A DNA stretch of 64,000 nt. Origin: a bacterium HR28. Its GTDB lineage: Bacteria; Chloroflexota; Chloroflexia; Thermomicrobiales; Thermomicrobiaceae. Shown one piece after another: positions 8,457 through 16,515 of the stretch (positions are counted from its first letter, which is position 1; the number at the start of each line of letters is the position of its first letter). The stretch is taken from the NCBI GenBank assembly GCA_002898255.1, contig BEIE01000001.1, positions 1,054,001-1,118,000 of the forward strand. The letters run 5' to 3'. A model generated the notes under the pieces. The model saw only the letters and a list, made by a program, of their open reading frames with translations, searched no databases and was not told where the DNA came from. Both the position numbers and the translations under genes were made by a program.

Positions 8457-8840
8457 GCGATGCCGCCTCTCCCCACAGACGAGAAAGCACTCCCGCCGGT
8501 GGCTCGTTACCAGGGTTATCCTACTACGCCCTATGCCTTGTTGCCCCCAAGGCAACACCGTAGGACGATGGAGTTGCCTCGGGGACTCCGATGCTCTCCG
8601 CAGCGACCGGCCCCGGCGAGTGACGGGAATGGCCTCTCTCGTCAGTGCCCTTCGCTGTCTCACTGGATCGCGTTTTGCAGGTGACCGAGGAAGCTTTAGG
8701 AAAGGCATTTGGCGGTGAGCGAGGTGATGCTGTCCGATTTATCTCGAGCGGCCCTGCACCCAGAATTTCCAGAAGGCTGCCCTGCCCGAGCGATCCTGTG
8801 GCAAGATGGAGCGCTGAAACGAGGCGGAGGGTGAGTGGCC
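8457..8840. other. Divergent intergenic region between kinase and cysM
   Basis: 384 bases between divergent starts. It holds a 6-bp hairpin GCCTTG/CAAGGC near 8536-8555 with a C-rich loop. No good sigma70 promoter could be assigned to either direction and no coding is apparent. Confidence 0.3.
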
Positions 8841-9803
8841 ATGGGTTCCTCAATGCGATGCCGGTTGGGCGAAGCGATTACTGAGCGGATCGGGCGAACA
8901 CCGCTCTTCTGTTTGCAGCGCCTGCCGGCTGCCCATGGTGTTCCTGCGGGCGTCCAGCTCCTTGTCAAGGCAGAGTGGTACAACCCTGGTGGGTCAGTCA
9001 AAGATCGTGCGGCCTGGCGCATTGTTCAGGAGGCGCTCCGCTCCAAAGCGCTCGGCGCAGGAAAACGCCTGTTGGATGCCACTTCGGGAAACACCGGGAT
9101 CGCCTATGCGATGCTGGGTGCAGCGTTAGGGTTTGGCGTCACTCTGGTCGTTCCGGGGAGTATTGGTGAGGAACGGCGGGCGATCCTGCAGGCCTATGGT
9201 GCGGAACTGATCTTCAGTGATCCGTATGAAGGAACCGATGGTGCGATTCGGCTTGCCCGGCAGCTGGCAGCGGAGCGACCCGACCAATATTTCTATGCCG
9301 ATCAGTACAGTAACCCAGCCAACTGGCTTGCCCACTACGAGGGTACTGGCGTCGAAATCCTCGAGCAGACCCGTGGCGAAGTGACCCACTTCGTCGCTGG
9401 ACTCGGCACAACAGGGACGATGATGGGGACAGGGCGTCGGCTCAAGGAAGCGAATCCGGCAATCGTCCTCGTTGGCGTCCAACCCGATGACCCGTTCCAC
9501 GGACTGGAAGGGTTGAAGCATCTCCCAACAGCGCTCGTGCCAGCGATTTACGATCCCACTCTGGTCGATCGTATGGAATTCGTCGATACCGAAGAGGCAT
9601 ATCAGCTGGCGCGGGAACTGGCGCGCGTCGAGGGTTTGCTGGTTGGGCCGTCGGCGGCGGCAGCAGTCGTGGCTGCTTTGCGTGTTGCGCGTGAATTGGA
9701 TCACGGCGTTGTCGTGACGATCCTGCCCGATAGCGGGCTCAAATATCTGAGCACTCCATTGTGGCATCCAGAGCGCGGTGAGGAGCACACTGAAAGCCGG
9801 TGA
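8841..9803 (+). CDS. cysM: Cysteine synthase, CysM-type (PLP enzyme)
   Basis: 320 residues of fold-type II PLP synthase. PLP lysine is Lys54 in NPGGSVKDRAA; the substrate loop TSGNTG is at 81-86 and the phosphate loop GLGTTGTMMG lies near 190. The next two genes encode a ubiquitin-like sulfur carrier and a JAMM protease, the arrangement known from Mycobacterium tuberculosis, where CysM joins O-phosphoserine to CysO-thiocarboxylate. By analogy this enzyme probably uses protein-bound sulfur rather than free sulfide, an inference from context. ATG 8841 lies ten bases after GGAGG; a GTG at 8835 is also possible. Confidence 0.88.
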   Translation: MGSSMRCRLGEAITERIGRTPLFCLQRLPAAHGVPAGVQLLVKAEWYNPGGSVKDRAAWRIVQEALRSKALGAGKRLLDATSGNTGIAYAMLGAALGFGVTLVVPGSIGEERRAILQAYGAELIFSDPYEGTDGAIRLARQLAAERPDQYFYADQYSNPANWLAHYEGTGVEILEQTRGEVTHFVAGLGTTGTMMGTGRRLKEANPAIVLVGVQPDDPFHGLEGLKHLPTALVPAIYDPTLVDRMEFVDTEEAYQLARELARVEGLLVGPSAAAAVVAALRVARELDHGVVVTILPDSGLKYLSTPLWHPERGEEHTESR

Positions 9804-9818
9804 AAGGAGCGAGGAGCG

Positions 9819-10097
9819 GTGGCGGTAACAATTTTAATTCCGGCGCCTTTGCGGCGGTTCACAGAAGATCGCGCTTCCGTGCAGGTCGAAGCGAAGACGG
9901 TCGGCGAAGCGCTGGCCAAGCTCGACGAGCTCTATCCTGGTATCCGCGAGCGGATTTGCGAGCCGGATGGCCGTGTGCGACGTTTTGTCAGCATCTTCGT
10001 CAACGGCAAGGACATCCGGTCGCTCCAGGGCGTCGAAACGCCTCTCGCTGACGGTGACGAGGTCGGGATTATCCCGGCGATGGCAGGCGGGCGATGA
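9819..10097 (+). CDS. cysO: Ubiquitin-like sulfur carrier protein (CysO/MoaD type) with C-terminal GGR
   Basis: 92 residues, beta-grasp fold, GTG start after GGAGCGAGGAG. The body (LRRFTEDRASVQV, FVSIFVNGKDIR, LADGDEVGIIPAMAGG) is close in layout to mycobacterial CysO. The C-terminal Gly90-Gly91 should be adenylated and thiocarboxylated, but here an extra Arg92 follows, so the gene product would need trimming before it can be activated. The extra codon CGA is part of CGATGA, where the stop overlaps the start of the downstream JAMM protease. CysM upstream is 15 bases away, indicating one operon. Confidence 0.88.
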   Translation: MAVTILIPAPLRRFTEDRASVQVEAKTVGEALAKLDELYPGIRERICEPDGRVRRFVSIFVNGKDIRSLQGVETPLADGDEVGIIPAMAGGR

Positions 10098-10576
10098 TCC
10101 GAATTCCGCGCGAACAGTACGAAGCGATCGTCGCTCATGCGCGGCAGGAGGCTCCACGCGAGGCGTGCGGCCTGCTGGCTGGGCACGGGGATCGAATTGA
10201 AAAGGTCTATCCGGTCCCCAATCGGGCTGAGCTCGCGGTGGAGTTCTTCGCTGAGCGCGGCTTAATTCCACCGGGGCGTGACTACCGACCAGATGCACCG
10301 GGCGCGATCGCGGTCGAGCGATTCTTCATGGATCCGGAGGAGCAGTTCCGGGCCCTCCGCGCTATTGAAGCGGCGGGACTGGAGCACCTCGGGAGTTACC
10401 ATTCTCACCCAGCCACCGAGGCGTATCCCTCACGGACCGACATCGAGCTGGCAGCGTTCTGGCCAAACATGCTCTTGATGATCTGCTCGTTGGCCGACCC
10501 AGCCCGACCAGTGGTCAGGGCCTTCCGTGTGGTTGATGGCCGGGTGCAGGAGGAGGACATCGTCATCGAGGAGTAG
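10094..10576 (+). CDS. mec: JAMM/MPN+ metalloprotease (Mec-type, CysO-cysteine peptidase)
   Basis: 160 residues with a full JAMM zinc site: Glu23 in EACGLLAG, His103 and His105 in SYHSHP, Ser113 and Asp116. In the mycobacterial pathway the Mec enzyme releases cysteine from the CysO-Cys adduct; related bacterial JAMM proteins (QbsD) also remove residues after Gly-Gly of a sulfur carrier. Start ATG overlaps the cysO stop as ATGA, so the two are coupled. The central segment FFAERGLIPPGRDYRPD is an insertion seen in this subfamily. It probably both matures CysO (removing Arg92) and hydrolyses CysO-Cys; the maturation role is inference. Confidence 0.88.
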   Translation: MIRIPREQYEAIVAHARQEAPREACGLLAGHGDRIEKVYPVPNRAELAVEFFAERGLIPPGRDYRPDAPGAIAVERFFMDPEEQFRALRAIEAAGLEHLGSYHSHPATEAYPSRTDIELAAFWPNMLLMICSLADPARPVVRAFRVVDGRVQEEDIVIEE

Positions 10577-10603
10577 GTGCGCAGCAACCGATGCGAAGTG
10601 AAG

Positions 10604-10629
10604 ACAGGCCGCGCTTGTCCGCGGCCTGT
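10604..10629. terminator. Hairpin between convergent mec and moeB-like genes
   Basis: ACAGGCCGCG (10604-10613) pairs with CGCGGCCTGT (10620-10629) around a 6-base loop. It lies between the mec stop and the stop of the leftward rhodanese-MoeB gene. There is no strong T tract; it probably ends transcripts from both sides. Confidence 0.55.
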
Positions 10630-10657
10630 CCACTTCCTGGGACGCTTTGCCGGATGG

Positions 10658-11854
10658 TCAATCAGCGACGCTGCGTCGCACCGGCAGAATGCAGCTCTGC
10701 TGGTAGTCGATCTGGCCGATCGTCTCCACGGTAAGTGTCGAATTCGGTCCGCAGGCGGCGCATTCTGGATCTCGCTCGACGTGGAGTTCGCGGAAAGTTG
10801 CTGCCAGGGCGTCATAGAGGAGCACGCGGCCAACCAGCGGTTCGCCGATGCCAAGCAGGAGCTTAATTGCTTCAGTGGCCTGGAGAACACCGATCACACC
10901 CGGCAAGACCCCCAAGACGCCCGCCTGGTCGCAGCTGGGAGCAAGTTCCGGTGGCGGTGGTTCCGGGTACAGGCAGCGGTAGCATGGCCCCTCGCCAGGC
11001 TTGTAGACAGTTACCTGACCGTCAAAACGGAAAATGCTGCCATCGACAACCGGCTTGCCAAGCAGCACCGCTGCGTCGTTCACCAGGTATCGTGTGGGGA
11101 AGTTGTCAGCTCCATTGACGATCACGTCGTAGTCCCGAAGGACGTCAAGGATCGTCTGACTGCTAAGCCAGACATCGTGCGTAATGACGTTGACGTCTGG
11201 ATTGAGCGCCTGGATCGTCTCACGAGCCGATTCGGTCTTCGGGCGTCCGACACGGTCGGTCGTGTGCAGGATCTGACGCTGCAAGTTGCTGAGGTCGACG
11301 ACGTCAGCATCGACGATACCGATTGTGCCCACACCAGCGGCAGCGAGATAAAGCGCTGCCGGCGAACCCAAACCTCCTGCTCCGATGATCAACACTTTGG
11401 AGTCAAGCAGCCGTGCTTGACCTTCTTCACCAACCTCGGGGATCAGGAAGTGCCGACTGTAGCGCTGGAGCTGTTCGCGCGTCCACTGCCGCGGTGTCAC
11501 AAACGGGTAACCGGCATGCTTCCAGGCGCTAAATCCGCCCGCAACCGAATACACGTTCTGGTAGCCGAGTTCCTCGAGTGTCTTGGCAGCAAAGGCCGAG
11601 CGGACGCCGCCTGCGCAATAGACGTAGATCGGTGTCGACTTATCTGGCACCTCTTCCTCGATGCGCATCTCGAGATAGCCGCGAGGAATGAAGATGGCAC
11701 CGGGAATGTATCCCTGCTCCCACTCTTCTCGTTCGCGCACGTCAATGATCACCGGGCGCCGACCAGCTCGCAACTGCTGGTACACCTGGTGCACGTCGAC
11801 TTCGCGAATTGCACGCTTGATCTCCTGGAAAAGCTGTTCGTATCGTCTCGCCAT
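10658..11854 (-). CDS. Rhodanese-MoeB/ThiF fusion: sulfur-carrier adenylyltransferase/sulfurtransferase
   Basis: 398 residues. Residues ~20-120 form a rhodanese domain with active-site Cys80 in YCAGGVRS. Residues ~125-390 form an E1-like ThiF/MoeB domain: nucleotide loop GAGGLGS (158-164), zinc cysteines 291, 294, 365 and 368, and CDQAGVLG with Cys308. It should adenylate the Gly-Gly end of the neighbouring CysO and load sulfur from the rhodanese persulfide, the job of MoeZ in mycobacteria. In MoeZ/MOCS3 the rhodanese domain is C-terminal; here it is N-terminal. ATG 11854 is preferred since GGAGG lies eight bases before it; an in-frame start at 11884 lacks a site. Confidence 0.9.
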   Translation of the reverse strand: MARRYEQLFQEIKRAIREVDVHQVYQQLRAGRRPVIIDVREREEWEQGYIPGAIFIPRGYLEMRIEEEVPDKSTPIYVYCAGGVRSAFAAKTLEELGYQNVYSVAGGFSAWKHAGYPFVTPRQWTREQLQRYSRHFLIPEVGEEGQARLLDSKVLIIGAGGLGSPAALYLAAAGVGTIGIVDADVVDLSNLQRQILHTTDRVGRPKTESARETIQALNPDVNVITHDVWLSSQTILDVLRDYDVIVNGADNFPTRYLVNDAAVLLGKPVVDGSIFRFDGQVTVYKPGEGPCYRCLYPEPPPPELAPSCDQAGVLGVLPGVIGVLQATEAIKLLLGIGEPLVGRVLLYDALAATFRELHVERDPECAACGPNSTLTVETIGQIDYQQSCILPVRRSVAD

Positions 11855-11967
11855 TGACCGGTCCTCCGCGTTAGGCTCGTGCACTGGTAGGCAGTGCCGA
11901 GAGAGCCACCGACGGAACGATTGTACCCCATCGGGGTACTTTGAATGCAGTCCGAAAGGAATTTTGC

Positions 11968-12453
11968 ATGGAAGGTGAACGCGTCAATCGCGTGACCGAT
12001 CACGCGTGCTTCGGGTGTGGCGAACTGAATCCGATCGGCCTTCGCCTCGCCTTCTATCGGCGGGGAGAGTCGATCGAGGCGATGTTCACGGCGCGGCCCG
12101 AACATGAGGGATACATCGGTCTCGTGCACGGTGGTATCTTGGCGACCGTGCTCGACGAGGCGATGAGTTGGGCGGTGATTGCCGCAACGAAGCGCCTGAT
12201 GGTCACGGCGCGTATGGAACTCGCCTACCGGCACCCTGTGTGCGTGGGCCAGCCGCTCGTGGTCCGTGGCTGGGTCGAGGAAGACCGTGGTCGTCTGGTT
12301 CGCGCCCGGGCCGAGCTCCGAGATGCAGTGGATGGCCGGCTGCTCGTCGAAGCCCAAGGAACCTTCTTGCGCGCTCCAGCAGAGCAAGAACGTGCCTGGT
12401 GGGCGCGGTATGTTGGATCCGCTTCTGATGCTGAGGACGAGGGTCACCGGTGA
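11968..12453 (+). CDS. PaaI-family hotdog thioesterase
   Basis: 161 residues. The N-terminal CFGCGELNPIGLRL and the hotdog helix HGGILATVLDEAM match PaaI/YbgC-like acyl-CoA thioesterases. It likely hydrolyses acyl- or aryl-CoA esters in the cytoplasm; the substrate is unknown. ATG 11968 is chosen because AAAGGA lies about nine bases before it. It stands alone, divergent from moeB and convergent with ispE. Confidence 0.8.
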   Translation: MEGERVNRVTDHACFGCGELNPIGLRLAFYRRGESIEAMFTARPEHEGYIGLVHGGILATVLDEAMSWAVIAATKRLMVTARMELAYRHPVCVGQPLVVRGWVEEDRGRLVRARAELRDAVDGRLLVEAQGTFLRAPAEQERAWWARYVGSASDAEDEGHR

Positions 12454-12568
12454 GCCCGCGACGACTGACTGCCTGTCCGTTCGACGATGCGGATAGGTAT
12501 GTCCTTGATGCCATGGGGCTCACTGGCTTGGCTGAGATACAACGATCTGCGGCAGTGCCAGCGCTTGG

Positions 12569-13462
12569 TCAGTGGAGTTGTTCCACGGTAATCGCTGCTC
12601 TCACTTGTTCCCAACTTGGCTGCAGGGGTGCTGTGAGGATGGGACGAAGACCGCTTCGTTCCAGCGCCAGGGTGAGCTGTTCGGCAGCCTCACGCCGTGG
12701 ACACCAGGTGAAAACTGCAGGGCCGGATCCACTTGGCCAGGCCCAGCGAGCTCCCGCAGCGGTGAAGGCGTCGAGTGTCCGCCGAACCGCTTCGAAGGCG
12801 AGTAAAGGCCGCAAGAATGCATTGCGCACGAGCTGTGGGTCGAGGTCCTGACGGAGCCTCAAGCGTTCCGCTTGGCGGAGGGTAGCCAGGCCGTCGCTGT
12901 AATCGGCAGGGGTCAAGGCAGCATAGAGCTGGCGCGTCTTGTGCGTGAGTGTCAGCTCGGGCACAACGAGAACGAACCAGCCGCTCGGCGGCGGGAGGGG
13001 TTCCAGGTCCGTGCCGCGGCCGCGCGCGAGTGCGGTTCCCCCGTCCAGAAAGAACGGAACGTCACTCCCAAGTTGGGTGGCAATCGCAGTAGCAAGCGAA
13101 CGTGGGAGTCCGGCATGCACGAATGCTCCAAGCACCGTTCCCGCGTCGCTTGAGCCTCCTCCAAGGCCTGCCGCGACTGGGATGTGCTTCTCAAGGCTGA
13201 GTCGTGCCTCGATCACCACCCCCTTCTCAGCAAGTGACCGCAAGGCCCGGGCGACAAGTTCGTCGCCCATCCCGGACGGCGGCTGGTAGGTCAGACGGGG
13301 AGCTGGCTCGAGTACAAGGCGATCGGAGAGGTCGATCGTCTGGAGAATAGTCACGAGTTCGTGGTACCCGTCGGGGCGTTTCCCAAGCACTTCGAGCCCG
13401 AGGTTCAGCTTGGCTGGAGCAAGCACGACGAGTGGCTCCCGCACAGTCACACGATATGGCAT
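12569..13462 (-). CDS. ispE: 4-diphosphocytidyl-2-C-methyl-D-erythritol kinase
   Basis: 297 residues of the GHMP kinase family. N-terminal APAKLNLGLEVLGKRPDGYH, the phosphate loop AAGLGGGSSDAGT (near 95-108) and the C-terminal PSGSGPAVF are diagnostic of IspE, the fourth step of the non-mevalonate isoprenoid pathway. The start is ATG 13462, which overlaps the rsmA stop as TGATG; the reading frame open further upstream lies inside rsmA. The rsmA-ispE pairing is common in bacteria. dxs of the same pathway is elsewhere in this window (47.4-49.3 kb). Confidence 0.93.
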   Translation of the reverse strand: MPYRVTVREPLVVLAPAKLNLGLEVLGKRPDGYHELVTILQTIDLSDRLVLEPAPRLTYQPPSGMGDELVARALRSLAEKGVVIEARLSLEKHIPVAAGLGGGSSDAGTVLGAFVHAGLPRSLATAIATQLGSDVPFFLDGGTALARGRGTDLEPLPPPSGWFVLVVPELTLTHKTRQLYAALTPADYSDGLATLRQAERLRLRQDLDPQLVRNAFLRPLLAFEAVRRTLDAFTAAGARWAWPSGSGPAVFTWCPRREAAEQLTLALERSGLRPILTAPLQPSWEQVRAAITVEQLH

Positions 13463-14340
13463 CACTCTTGCTCCTCGCGAAGTGCGCGGTAGAGGCGTAG
13501 CCACTCGTCGAGCGTAAGCGTCTCTGCTCGTCGGTCCGGAGCGATGCCGGCACGGTGAAGGGCAGTTCGCACGTGTTCCTTCGTGAGGCCAAGCCCTGCA
13601 GAGAGCGCGTTGAGCAGCTGTTTGCGGCGCTGGGCGAAGCCAGCTCGGACAATCTCGAAAAATGCCTCCCACTCACTGCGTGGCAGCGGTGTTTCTCGGC
13701 GGTCGAGCACGAGAACGGCACTCTCGACCTTCGGCGGGGGTGTGAAGGCGCCCGGTCCGACGCGAAAGGCAATGCGTGGCCGAGTGAAAAACTGGACAAG
13801 TATGGAGAGGTAACTCATCGCTGGTGGTGAAGCGGCCATCCGCTCAGCAACTTCCCGCTGCACCATGACGACAAGACGTTCTGGCGGATGCTCGCTCGTC
13901 AAAAGTCGCTGCAAAATCGGCGTCGCGACATTGTACGGTAAGTTGGCAACGACAATATATGGCCGACGATCGGTCAGCACGGCGAAATCGACAGTGAGGG
14001 CGTCGCCCTGCACGATTCGCACGTTCGTTCCCCGGAACCGCTCGTCAAGCCACGTAGCCAAGCGTGGATCGAGCTCGATCGCGATGACTGTGCCTGCTCG
14101 CTGGGCGAGTTCCTCGGTCAAAGTACCGAGTCCGGGCCCGATCTCGACAACAAGCGCATCCGGTGGTAGCTGGGCGACCTCGACGATGCGCCGAACGATG
14201 GAGGGGTCGTGCAGAAAGTGTTGTCCCAGTGCCTTACGCGGTCGGATTCCGAGAACCTGAAGCGCTCGCCGCACGCTTGTTGGCGGCGTGGCAGCAGAAG
14301 AAGGCGCGTTAGCCTGGGAGCTCGGCGACGATCTCAACAC
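13462..14340 (-). CDS. rsmA: 16S rRNA dimethyladenosine transferase
   Basis: About 293 residues of KsgA/RsmA. Motifs: GIRPRKALGQHFL near the N-terminus, SAM-binding VVEIGPGLGTLTEE, and the catalytic NLPYNVATPI. It dimethylates two adenines in helix 45 of 16S rRNA during ribosome assembly. The start is not certain: GTG 14340 has GAGGG a few bases before it and overlaps selD by 32 bases; GTG 14274 would give a shorter protein without a clear site. It is followed by ispE with a one-base overlap, so selD-rsmA-ispE form a leftward operon. Confidence 0.9.
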   Translation of the reverse strand: MLRSSPSSQANAPSSAATPPTSVRRALQVLGIRPRKALGQHFLHDPSIVRRIVEVAQLPPDALVVEIGPGLGTLTEELAQRAGTVIAIELDPRLATWLDERFRGTNVRIVQGDALTVDFAVLTDRRPYIVVANLPYNVATPILQRLLTSEHPPERLVVMVQREVAERMAASPPAMSYLSILVQFFTRPRIAFRVGPGAFTPPPKVESAVLVLDRRETPLPRSEWEAFFEIVRAGFAQRRKQLLNALSAGLGLTKEHVRTALHRAGIAPDRRAETLTLDEWLRLYRALREEQE

Positions 14341-15376
14341 CGGTGCCCTCGTCCACGAAACCGATCCGCCACAGCGGCTCATGCGCTGCAGCGAATGCCT
14401 GTTCAAGGTCGGCGGAGCGCTCGCGCGCGATGGTGAAGAGTAGACCACCGGACGTCACTGGATCGAACAGGAGGTCCCAGAGAACGGTCGGAATACCACG
14501 GCCGCGCCGGACGACCGCGTCAGGCCCCTCAGCGTAATAGGAGCGGTTTCGGTGCGCGCCGCCAGGCAAGCGTCCGGCACGGGCATAGAGTTCCGCCCCC
14601 TCGATCACCGGGACACTCCGCGCCGCAATGACGAGTCGAACGCCACTCTTCAGTGCAATCTCACTTGCGTGGCCAGCGAGGCCATAACCCGTCACGTCAG
14701 TGCAGGCACGCACTCCATGTGCCAGTGCGAGCTGGCTCGCCGTACGGTTGAGACGTAACATCCAGGAAACGGCCGCTTCAACATGCTCTGGCTCAGCGAC
14801 ACCGGCTTTCAAGGCAGTCGTGATTGCGCCAGTACCGATTGGCTTGGTGAGATACAAGAGTTCACCCGGGCGCGCGGCCGACTTTGTGAGGATACGCGTT
14901 GGGTCGACGCGCCCAGTCACAACCAGGCCGTACTTGGGCTCGTCATCGGTAATAGTGTGTCCACCAGCGATCGCGACGCCCGCCTCACGCGCCTTGTCAA
15001 GTCCCCCACGGAAAATCTCAGAGAGGAGCTCGAGGGGTTGATCGTTTGGCCAGGCAGCGATGTTCAGCGCCAAAAACGGCTCGCCACCCATTGCGTAGAC
15101 GTCGCTAATCGCGTTTGCCGCAGCGATAGCCCCGTAGATGTAGGGATCGTCGACGACAGGTGGAAAGAAATCGACAGTTTGGACGAGCGCGACGCCCTCG
15201 TCGAGCAGGTAAACCGCAGCGTCGTCGCTCGTCTCCAGACCGACGAGCAACCGCGGATCATGATGGAATTGGAGCGGGCGCAGCACCTGCGCCAGGGCCG
15301 CAGGGGCCAACTTCCCCGCTCAACCGGCGCAGCTGGCCAGCGCGGTCAGTCGCACGAGTTCGCGGCGGTCGCTCAC
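14309..15376 (-). CDS. selD: Selenide, water dikinase; selenoprotein with UGA-encoded Sec19
   Basis: SelD makes selenophosphate from selenide and ATP. A simple reading gives 333 residues starting at a TTG (15310), but this lacks the catalytic N-terminus. Continuing upstream in frame gives VRLTALASCAG, then TGA (15320-15322), then AGKLAPAALAQVL. The TGA stands exactly three residues before the essential Lys (Lys22), as Cys17 stands before Lys20 in the E. coli enzyme, where the N-terminus has the same R-L-T opening. So the TGA most likely encodes Sec19. GTG 15376 is the best start, seven bases after GGAG, giving 355 residues. The rest (GGHTITDDEPKYGLVV, TDVTGYGLAGH, DPVTSGGLL) is fully typical. 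Confidence 0.9.
15286..15304 (-). promoter_or_regulatory. Candidate bacterial SECIS hairpin in selD
   Basis: On the minus strand CCTGCG and CGCAGG form a 6-bp stem around the 7-base loop GCCCTGG, with the loop 22-28 bases after the TGA codon. Bacterial SECIS elements lie directly downstream of the UGA and have a short stem with G at the start of the loop, as here. A competing GGGG/CCCC hairpin begins three bases after the TGA. Confidence 0.5.
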
Positions 15377-15690
15377 ACTCACGCTCCGTTCCGCAACGAT
15401 CCCTGCGAGGAATGGTACTGCGTCCAAGCTCGCGGGGCGAGTCAATCCCTCAGGGATGGCAGGAGGCGTCTACTTTCCACAGTACTCAGCATTCCGCTTT
15501 GCCAGGTGCGAGGGATGAACCGGCACTGACGAGGGATTGTGCGTTGCGAATTTGGCTTGACGGTGCCCTGCTCGCGCTATGGTCTGCCCAGCACTTGCGA
15601 CACGTGGTCGAATAAGCATACGGAACGCGAGCGCTGCCAGCACGTGGCGAGAAGGGGCAAGTGTGCGAGAATCCAGGAGAGGGGGAAGAG
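15377..15690. other. Divergent intergenic region selD / Nif3-like gene
   Basis: 314 bases. A rightward TTGACG (15557-15562) and TATGGT (15578-15583) are only 15 bases apart, a poor promoter. No coding region or structured RNA was recognised. Confidence 0.3.
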
Positions 15691-16515
15691 ATGGCTGGGA
15701 TCAGTACAGATGAGCTTGTGGCAATTGCCCTTGAGATGGCGGGCCTCCGGAAGCTCCCCGCGGACAGTGAGGTGTACGTGCCCGGCGAGCAGATCCGGCG
15801 GCTCCTCGTCGCGCTCGATGTTGGTGTCGCCGAACTCCTCCTGGCGCGCGAGCTTGGCTGTGACGGGGTACTGGCACATCACCCGGCGGGTGGGCGTGCA
15901 GTGCTGCGTTTCCCAGAGGTGCTGGCCCGCCATGTGGAGCTCATGGTCGAGCACGGGGTTACGCCGGATGCGGCTAAGGCAGCGTTGCACCCGCTGGTGA
16001 ACCGTGCCGTCTTGCGGGCGCAAACCGCCAACTACGATCAAGTTCCCGCAGCGGCGCGATTGCTCGGGATCCCGTTCCTGAACTTGCATCTCCCGTTGGA
16101 CGAGATCGGGCGCCGTGCGATGGTTGAGGCGATCGAGCGATATCAGCTCGAACTCGGTCGGGACCTGACCGTCCAGGATGTCATCGACGCGCTTCGAACG
16201 CTCCCGGAGATTGCCGAGGCGGCGACACAGATCATGGTGCCGGTCGGCACGATTGATCGTCCAGCGAAGCGTATCGCGGTCGTGCATGGGGCGGGCACCA
16301 ATGGCGGTGCCTCCGTGGCGCAGGCCTATTTCGCGCACGGCGTCGACACAGTGATCTACTTGCACCTTGCACCGGAGGAGGCGGAGCGACTTCGGGCGAC
16401 CGGATCCGGCACGGTAATCGTCGTCGGTCATGTTGCCGGAGACCGCGTCGGGATTGAGCGCTATCTCGCCGAGCTCGAGCGCCGTGGCCTCGAAGTCGTC
16501 CGCCTCGGAATCTAG
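15691..16515 (+). CDS. Nif3-like (DUF34) dinuclear metal-binding protein
   Basis: 274 residues from ATG 15691, which follows AGAGGGGGAAGAG. GCDGVLAHHPAGG in the first half and VIVVGHVAGDRVGIE near the end match the two metal-ligand regions of the Nif3/YbgI/DUF34 family, whose members bind two metals. The family's physiological role is not settled (it is often annotated as GTP cyclohydrolase I type 2). The middle insert is longer than in the shortest family members. Its stop overlaps by four bases with the stop of the convergent aminotransferase gene. Confidence 0.72.
   Translation: MAGISTDELVAIALEMAGLRKLPADSEVYVPGEQIRRLLVALDVGVAELLLARELGCDGVLAHHPAGGRAVLRFPEVLARHVELMVEHGVTPDAAKAALHPLVNRAVLRAQTANYDQVPAAARLLGIPFLNLHLPLDEIGRRAMVEAIERYQLELGRDLTVQDVIDALRTLPEIAEAATQIMVPVGTIDRPAKRIAVVHGAGTNGGASVAQAYFAHGVDTVIYLHLAPEEAERLRATGSGTVIVVGHVAGDRVGIERYLAELERRGLEVVRLGI

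Noticed and set aside
10577-11857. A 426-codon open frame on the plus strand opposite the rhodanese-MoeB gene
   Set aside because: It is an antisense shadow in GC-rich DNA: the minus strand carries complete, motif-bearing MoeB, while this frame shows no family features.
12450-12851. A GTG-started 133-codon frame after the thioesterase gene
   Set aside because: Starts with a tempting GTGA overlap, but most of it runs opposite ispE and its Arg/Ser-rich composition is that of a shadow frame.
14309-15310. selD as a 333-residue protein starting at TTG 15310
   Set aside because: This start lacks the conserved N-terminus including the ATP-site Lys and Cys/Sec; the extended reading through TGA restores both.
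15557-15583. TTGACG/TATGGT as promoter of the Nif3-like gene
   Set aside because: The spacer is only 15 bases, too short for a convincing sigma70 promoter.
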